64,000 bases of DNA, taken from an uncultured Acidobacteriia bacterium. GTDB lineage: Bacteria; Acidobacteriota; Terriglobia; Bryobacterales; Bryobacteraceae. The position numbers and the translations under genes are program-made. Within the stretch, counting starts at the first letter, position 1. Every line of letters begins with the position of its first letter. The DNA lies in contig CAIXXM010000162.1 in the NCBI GenBank assembly GCA_903923395.1, positions 1-64,000 of the forward strand, written 5' to 3'. Below are positions 59,501 to 64,000 of the stretch, in pieces. Below the pieces are notes generated by a model. It did not search any database and was not told the DNA's origin. It saw nothing but the letters and a program-made list of their open reading frames with translations.

Positions 59501-61727
59501 CCGAGAACAGCGCGCGGGCTGCAAGATCTCTTTCCAGTAGCGACGGATCATTCGAAGAGATCACTGCCGGCATTCCAATGGAATGTATTTCATACCTGGG
59601 TTTCATCAACTCCTGTTCGAGATAGAAGAACACCTTTGCGAAGCCTGGCTGTTTCTCAGCGAGGGCGAAGACGGCTTGATCCACCACCTCAACTCCCAAG
59701 GCAGCCTGCACGCCCTGCCCTTGCCGGTTGGTGACGTGGAAACTTACTTTTGCTTCCGTGCCTGGCTTATAAGTGGCAGCGTCCATTACGGTTTTGATGC
59801 GCAGGTCATCCGCGGGCCGGACGAAGATCATGCGATGCGCATTCCGGGGACTGCCATCATGTCCAAACACATAGGCATTGAACTCCACCGTACCGGCCAT
59901 CGCGGCTGTCGCGGGAACATCCAGCGCGGCCTTGCCATCGATAATATCCAGATCATAAGTACCGATGGTCTGGCCGTCTTTGATCATATCCACATAGGCG
60001 CTGCCCCGCTGCCTGCCGGTCCTCACTTGCATACGCACCTGTTCACCTGCGAGATAAAGCGCCCGCTCGGTATGCAACAGAATTGGCTCCGGACCGGCTT
60101 CTGCTTTGAGATCGAGTTGATCGGAGGCATGGTTGCCTTCGTGATCACTTGCTTCCACTCGGAACCGGGGCTGCTGGGTGTATTCGTGCGCGGTCACGAT
60201 TGCAATGCCGGAGGCGTCCGTGCGGACATGCTGGTCCGTGATGCCCGCGCCATGAAATACCAAGTCGGCCTGGGCGGGTGTTCCATCAGGATAAGAAGCC
60301 AACAGGAAGATTTGGTTTTCCAAGCCGGGGATCAGAACCCCGTTTTCGGGCACGGCGGTGATGAGAAGAGGAGAGTCGCTGACGGTAATGGGTTCGCCCC
60401 TGGTTTCGATGTGCCCGGCACCATCTTTCACCGTAGCCTCAATCAGGACCTGTGCCGCACCTTTCGTTTTACCTGCAAGGAAGTCAGGCAGACGCAGGTC
60501 AAAGGCGAAGCTGCCATCGGCTGTGGTTTGCCCTTCCACCGAGGCGGCATCGGCCAAAGTTACATCCAGCGTGGTAGCTTTGACGTTGATATGTGCGTGA
60601 TCCACCGGCTTGCCAAAGAAATAGTTACTGCGGATGACACCGGTTACATGTTCGCCGGGCCGGTAACCCCGCCTGGTCTTTGCCGCCTTTGCGGATAAGT
60701 CGACATCCACCTTGAAGCGCGGCAGAACATACCGCTCCACCTGCAACGCGATCTCACTGCGGACCGGCGTAGTTTCCTGCGAAGGGTCATCGAGCACGGC
60801 GCGCAGGTGATAAGTCCCGGTGTTCACCTCCTCCGCCAGTTCGAAAGCCGCGGAGGCAATGCCGTAACTATCAGTCCGGGTGATTTCACGGAAGACTTTG
60901 TTGCCCCGCGAATCTTCCACTTCGAATGTCAACTTATGATTGGCGAAGGCTTCGTGGCTGGCACGGCCCAAGGCCAGCGCCCGGGCATGGATGAGTTGGC
61001 CGGGCTGATACACGGGCTTTTCCGTAGTAAGGAGTATGGCCGCCTTGGTTTCCAGCCGCACCGTCTGCAGATATTCCGCGTCGCCGAGCGGGGTCTCGAC
61101 AATGTATCTCAATTGACGTTCGCCGCTGGTTCCTGTTGGGAATTGGAACTGCGCGCGGGTTGTTCCCCGGCTGTTCAGTTGGCTGCGAAGCAGAACCTCC
61201 GGCTTGCGTTCACCCCCTTGCAGTTCGATTCGGAGATTCCCTGTTGTGACCGGTGTATCCCCGCCGGCTTCGGTAACGATCACACGAACCGCAGCGGGTC
61301 CACCGGAGAGATAGGACTGCTGGCCGAGTACGCGCACCAAAGGCCGCTGCAGGATTTGGGAGATCGCCCGAATGCCTTGCAGCGTAGGCGTCTGTTCGCC
61401 CTGAAAGGTGAAGCTGAAACGCAGGCGGTGCCAGACGAGGTCTTCCACGCCAAGGTTCTGGGGCAGTAAGACTGGCTGGTCGCGAAGGCCTTCCCTGGCG
61501 GTGAGAGTGATGTTGCGTTCGAGGCGTCCGATTACATGGTCTTCGGGGTCCAGGACTTCCACAGTTAACCGCCCCGCGCCGCTGCGCAGACCTGCATAGG
61601 GGATCGAAACATGTAACACGCCGTTGCGGCAGATCGCGCTCACTGCACCACCGGAATTCGATTGCCCGAGGGACAGGATGCTAAGCAAGATGCAACACAC
61701 CACCAACCAAAAAATGGATCTCTTCAT
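56559..61727 (-). CDS. Alpha-2-macroglobulin family protein with an inserted carboxypeptidase-regulatory-like domain
   Basis: 1722 residues from ATG 61727, with GGAGG 6 bases upstream. Signal peptide RSIFWLVVCCILLSILSLGQ. The N-terminal ~850 residues are macroglobulin (MG) beta sandwiches (LTTEKPVYQPGQLIHARAL is the MG2-type start; YRPGEHVTGVIRSNYFFG). Residues ~873-975 hold a carboxypeptidase-regulatory-like domain. The thioester motif is C1237-F-E-Q1240 in MPHGCFEQTSS, within an alpha/alpha toroid. The receptor-binding-like end is beta-rich. Bacterial A2Ms trap proteases in the periplasm; no lipobox Cys is seen. It follows a sigma/anti-sigma pair. Confidence 0.94.
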   Translation of the reverse strand: MKRSIFWLVVCCILLSILSLGQSNSGGAVSAICRNGVLHVSIPYAGLRSGAGRLTVEVLDPEDHVIGRLERNITLTAREGLRDQPVLLPQNLGVEDLVWHRLRFSFTFQGEQTPTLQGIRAISQILQRPLVRVLGQQSYLSGGPAAVRVIVTEAGGDTPVTTGNLRIELQGGERKPEVLLRSQLNSRGTTRAQFQFPTGTSGERQLRYIVETPLGDAEYLQTVRLETKAAILLTTEKPVYQPGQLIHARALALGRASHEAFANHKLTFEVEDSRGNKVFREITRTDSYGIASAAFELAEEVNTGTYHLRAVLDDPSQETTPVRSEIALQVERYVLPRFKVDVDLSAKAAKTRRGYRPGEHVTGVIRSNYFFGKPVDHAHINVKATTLDVTLADAASVEGQTTADGSFAFDLRLPDFLAGKTKGAAQVLIEATVKDGAGHIETRGEPITVSDSPLLITAVPENGVLIPGLENQIFLLASYPDGTPAQADLVFHGAGITDQHVRTDASGIAIVTAHEYTQQPRFRVEASDHEGNHASDQLDLKAEAGPEPILLHTERALYLAGEQVRMQVRTGRQRGSAYVDMIKDGQTIGTYDLDIIDGKAALDVPATAAMAGTVEFNAYVFGHDGSPRNAHRMIFVRPADDLRIKTVMDAATYKPGTEAKVSFHVTNRQGQGVQAALGVEVVDQAVFALAEKQPGFAKVFFYLEQELMKPRYEIHSIGMPAVISSNDPSLLERDLAARALFSATESVQNNSVSISFGTDQETRKANAYTERYYKQLMTTASPLANAIRKPVEFSSCQQSGMEKRVQGIHIQDPWGTPVRVSYRSWDARYAELRSAGPDGKFQTADDIVGVLDDPWCDRSSSPVRAVITFEPLDGPGEVTGLVTDATEAPVGHAPIRLVEFTTGQVHLLTSGGDGRFRFAGLKPGRFRLEVNTQGFRLSRVDFDLPAGKRAVAAAVLQIGYVSQSIAVEAGARAMVAMSMDASMANGAAMVPRIRAYKDGPKAPASGIPAAVEPHVRTWFPESLFVRPEIITDRDGRASITIPIADNITTWRMALLASTKHGALGSGASSIKVFQDFFTELDLPVTLTQGDEVSLPVAVYNYSGVNGSVQVQLEPADWYTLEGDPSSKTIVSTSGRVEGTQFRIAAKRIGKFKLTLRATMNGAQRYQDIVIREIEVIPNGKEESLVFNGQLQRAVKHTVSFPASAIPDARTVFVRLYPGPMSQLVEGMDSLLQMPHGCFEQTSSSTYPNVLALDYMKRTKKVTPEISAKASGFIGMGYQRLVTFEVPGGGFSWFGTSPANKILTAYGLMEFQDMSKVHDIDPAVISRTQQWLASQQRPDGSWNPDGNGIQEGATNRFQSDILRITAYVAWSLRVSQYQGPAIEHARQYLSQHLDEKLTRDPYTLAILANFAVDYGKDPSLTDRIFRLLLEARSSEGDTAFWTSEQTGMYGTGVSASVETRALAVQALIKRGAEPALTTKAMNYIISKKGASGTWGTTQATIMALRALVLSAGSVSGSARGKAEILLNGRTAATLTLTPENNDLFHQFVFKGADALASNDVELRFTGEGTPAYQVAGRYFVPWTVQPSREQLSIQVTYDRTRLAQNEVVTATANIRNLMAQTANMVMVDLGIPPGFELLSEDLVDLKRATANKHGGRLDKFSVTPTQAILYFDAIKPGSPVHVTFRLRAKYPIRTQTFASRVYEYYDPAVSSTARPAVLEVIRR

Positions 61728-61780
61728 AACCAACCTCCAACCTGAGAACGGCGGAGGTCAGGATTCTTGCAGAGAAAATT

Positions 61781-63016
61781 TTAGTTTTTTTGCGGGGCGG
61801 GTTTGGTCCAGTGATTTCCGTCGCGGCTGATCCAGATCTTGCCATCCGCAGCAGTAAGTTGGAAGACTTGGCGCTTTGGATTCGAAGGGTCTGTGGCCAG
61901 GAGCAAAGCAGATGGCTTTCCCTGCCATGCCGGTTGGACGGCTTTGCTTTTCTTGCCGGCGGCGTCGCTTCGGAGCAGACGGCCATCGTCAAAGAGAGAG
62001 AGCATCACTTTTCCCAGGATCACGGTTGCCACGGCCGGTTCCCTGCCCGCCAAGGCACTCCCCCGTGCGGACATGGGCAGTGCGACAGAGCCGGAGGCCA
62101 AAGCGGGATCGGTGGTCACGCTGACAGTTTCTGAAACGGTCCCAATCATGAGGGTTGCATCCGCCCGCGCCATTTGTGCGGAGGAGAGATCCACAACTTT
62201 GTCGGCCCGAATAAACCCTGGCGAGGTAATGCTGAGGGAATACCGGCCGGGCTCCAAACCCGATATTTCGAATCTTCCGGTGGAATCCGTTTTCAAGGTC
62301 TTCACGGGAGCACCTGCGGGCGGACGGATCTCCACGACCGCGTTGGAGACGCTTGCGCCAGTGGGGTCTGTGATGCTTCCGGTAATGCCTTTGCGTGCGG
62401 GAGATGGCAAAGCACGAAAGGCCACCGAATCCTTCGCCACGGTCGGGACGAAGCGTGAGTTGTCGTCCGTGGCAAGGCCCGGCTGCACCTGGATGGCCGT
62501 GCTGGATAGGGCCGAAGCGCCGGCCTGCGCCATGATTGCCACGCTGGGTTGTGGTTCCGGTGGTGGAATCTCTTGGGGCGGTTTCGCTACTGACGGGGCT
62601 GTCTGAATCGCTTTCTTTCGCGGCAGGGGCACTGCTGGCGCTGTGATGACAGGGGATTCCGGCACCTGTCTCTGCGCTTGCAAATCTTGCTGTGCGGGCA
62701 TAGCCGCCACGAGTTGCCGTTCCGGCTTCGGAGGCTGGTTACGCAGTGACACGACCGTGAAAACCGTGACCGCCGCCATCGCAGTTGCGGCCGCAAGCAC
62801 GGGAATAGGCTGGAACCACCGCTTCCAGAAAGGCACCTTTTCCGCCTGCGGCTCGGGCATGGGACCCTGCAGAAGGAACACAACTTCACGGCACTCCGGG
62901 CAGACCGCGAGATGCGCCAGGCAGTTCTGGCGTTCATGGTCGGGCAGCACACCTTCCGCGAACGCGCTCAACGAATCCGGATCAGGATGCAGGCCGGGTT
63001 GTGAATAGTCGCTCAT
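61781..63016 (-). CDS. Zinc-finger anti-sigma factor with carboxypeptidase-regulatory-like external domain
   Basis: 411 residues. The cytoplasmic zf-HC2 motif is H35-x3-C39-x2-C42 in LAHLAVCPECRE. One membrane helix at ~71-91 (PVLAAATAMAAVTVFTVVSL) is followed by a Pro/Gln-rich spacer, then a carboxypeptidase-regulatory-like domain (GSITDPTGASVSNAVVEI..., ~213-320) and a C-terminal beta segment with KIWISRDGNHW. It would hold the sigma factor at the membrane and release it on an outside signal. It overlaps the sigma gene by 4 bases. The macroglobulin downstream carries the same external module. Confidence 0.9.
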   Translation of the reverse strand: MSDYSQPGLHPDPDSLSAFAEGVLPDHERQNCLAHLAVCPECREVVFLLQGPMPEPQAEKVPFWKRWFQPIPVLAAATAMAAVTVFTVVSLRNQPPKPERQLVAAMPAQQDLQAQRQVPESPVITAPAVPLPRKKAIQTAPSVAKPPQEIPPPEPQPSVAIMAQAGASALSSTAIQVQPGLATDDNSRFVPTVAKDSVAFRALPSPARKGITGSITDPTGASVSNAVVEIRPPAGAPVKTLKTDSTGRFEISGLEPGRYSLSITSPGFIRADKVVDLSSAQMARADATLMIGTVSETVSVTTDPALASGSVALPMSARGSALAGREPAVATVILGKVMLSLFDDGRLLRSDAAGKKSKAVQPAWQGKPSALLLATDPSNPKRQVFQLTAADGKIWISRDGNHWTKPAPQKN

Positions 63017-63948
63017 TGGGAATCCGTTCTGCTCCTTTCCTGGAACGTTGCAGTCTGTGAACCTTGCAGCACGGTGCGCAAATTGATTTCAATATCGCGC
63101 GGATCGGTGCCCATCGCGTCTTTCGCCGCCGCCGGACTCATGCCAGAGCCCACCATACAAGCGAGCATCTCCTGACGGAGTTGGCCGGTGAGCCGGGTGA
63201 TTCTGCGGCTGACAGTGGCCTCATGCACTTGCAACACGCGCGAGATTTCAAGCAAGGTGCGCTGATCCAGAAACCAGGAGACCAGCAGGAAGCGGTCCTC
63301 CGGCGTGACGCTCTGCAGCACGCACTTCAGACATTCCTGTAACTGGCGGAGAGTGACGGGAGACGGGTCGGGCGGGGTATTCGCGGCGGCCAGTTCGACG
63401 GCGGGCAACTCTGTTTCCCGGCTGCTTCGGCGGAGTGCATCCACATGGCGCTGCGCCAGAGTGGCGCGGAGAAAGCCCAGGAAAGAGCCGCGCCCTGAGT
63501 AGTAGGTCAGAGGCGACTGGCGCTCCCCATCCCGTTCGGAGAGTCCAAACATAGAGGAGTACAATCCGTCCGCGAGTTCCTGCCCGCCAGAAGCGGAGCG
63601 GGTCAGAGCCGTAGCGGCCTGCAGCAGGGGCTCGCGGTATTTCGCTAGAAAGATGCGCCAAGCCTCATCACGGCCCAGTGCGCAGGCATGGGCCAGAGCG
63701 AGATCCTCCAACTGCAAGCCGCTCAGGAAGTACGTGATCTGGTTCCGGGAAGGCGTGGTGCCGGGCGGGAGCCCGAAATTGGATTTGGTACCCACCTTGA
63801 GAAGGGTAGCGGCGAACTCATCGACGGTTAAGCCGGCGTCCTCCGCCTTGGCCGATTTCCAGAACTCTCCCAGAGGCACTCCGGCGAGTGGCGCGGTGGA
63901 ATCCCCCGCGCTCTCCGGCAACACCGCTGTGAGTTTTCCAAATCCCAT
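63013..63948 (-). CDS. ECF sigma factor with N-terminal extension
   Basis: 311 residues from ATG 63948 (TTG 63954 possible), longer than the usual ~190. The first ~85 residues (VDEFAATLLKVGTKSNFGLPPG...) are not a standard sigma region. Region 2 is at ~90-170 (RDEAWRIFLAKYREPLLQAATAL, GRGSFLGFLRATLAQRHVDALRR). Region 4 is at ~210-265 (VTPEDRFLLVSWFLDQRTLLEISRVLQVHEATVSRRITRL). The tail after it is Ser/Thr/Gln-rich. It overlaps the anti-sigma gene by 4 bases and should direct expression of the macroglobulin cluster. Confidence 0.88.
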   Translation of the reverse strand: MGFGKLTAVLPESAGDSTAPLAGVPLGEFWKSAKAEDAGLTVDEFAATLLKVGTKSNFGLPPGTTPSRNQITYFLSGLQLEDLALAHACALGRDEAWRIFLAKYREPLLQAATALTRSASGGQELADGLYSSMFGLSERDGERQSPLTYYSGRGSFLGFLRATLAQRHVDALRRSSRETELPAVELAAANTPPDPSPVTLRQLQECLKCVLQSVTPEDRFLLVSWFLDQRTLLEISRVLQVHEATVSRRITRLTGQLRQEMLACMVGSGMSPAAAKDAMGTDPRDIEINLRTVLQGSQTATFQERSRTDSQ

Positions 63949-64000
63949 GGCCAACGATGTAATCGTCCCATAGAAGACACGTTCTACGGTGCTGGTGTGG

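Overview
The window is a GC-rich bacterial chromosome segment that fits the Acidobacteriota, most likely the Solibacter/Bryobacter/Paludibaculum group (order Bryobacterales). Evidence: it carries protein families first described from Candidatus Solibacter (a TIGR03435 protein, a TIGR03436 VWFA-related protein, a TIGR03437-like C-terminal domain), an Oar-like TonB-dependent receptor, a DUF1552/DUF1592 pair, many Tat or Sec exported enzymes and several ECF sigma/anti-sigma pairs. I found no rRNA, tRNA, insertion sequence, prophage or CRISPR array.

Layout. 0-10.9 kb (+): the 3' part of an NRAMP-UspA fusion, a secreted protein plus matrixin-like protease pair, a GH172 enzyme, an M20 peptidase / NIPSNAP / DUF1684 / maf run, and a sigma / membrane protein / Spy-like operon that ends at a strong bidirectional terminator. 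10.9-16.2 kb: a ferredoxin (-), galU with an unknown gene and a TlpA-like protein, a TPR protein (-), and a PEP-CTERM protein. 16.2-22.7 kb: an operon-like chain of DedA, gltX, carbamoyltransferase, murJ and an OprB-like porin. 22.7-24.4 kb: a VapBC-type pair and a DUF2891 protein. 24.5-30.5 kb: three genes joined with zero spacing, TIGR03435 / TonB receptor / VWFA. 30.5-34.9 kb (-): DUF1552 and DUF1592, with two haem c motifs.

35-40.2 kb (-) is a looser, apparently lower-GC accessory stretch: a sigma factor with a membrane partner, a possibly interrupted membrane protein, a secreted protein, a small zinc protein, and a winged-helix/P-loop ATPase regulator.

40.2-55.1 kb is a deoxysugar locus: alpha-L-fucosidase, sulfatase and tannase-like esterase on (-); a double class II aldolase protein diverging from L-rhamnose isomerase; then rhamnulose-1-phosphate aldolase/lactaldehyde dehydrogenase, rhamnulokinase, a heparinase-like putative lyase and a Tat-type threonine aldolase. 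Together they could strip, cleave and catabolise fucose- and rhamnose-bearing glycans. Two matching 17-bp palindromes in the rhamnose gene spacers look like sites for one regulator. 55.1-64 kb (-): an ECF sigma factor, a zinc-finger anti-sigma factor, a 1722-residue alpha-2-macroglobulin and an amidohydrolase.

Most interesting non-standard signals: (1) a 49-codon ORF at 55153-55302 (-) with an in-frame TGA followed at the right distance by a perfect hairpin with a GU-containing loop, a candidate small membrane selenoprotein; (2) a 73-bp hairpin-forming tandem repeat array whose core recurs in other spacers; (3) the palindromic operator pair of the rhamnose genes; (4) a carboxypeptidase-regulatory-like module shared by the anti-sigma factor and the macroglobulin of one cluster. 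All functional calls come from reading motifs by eye; no database search was run.
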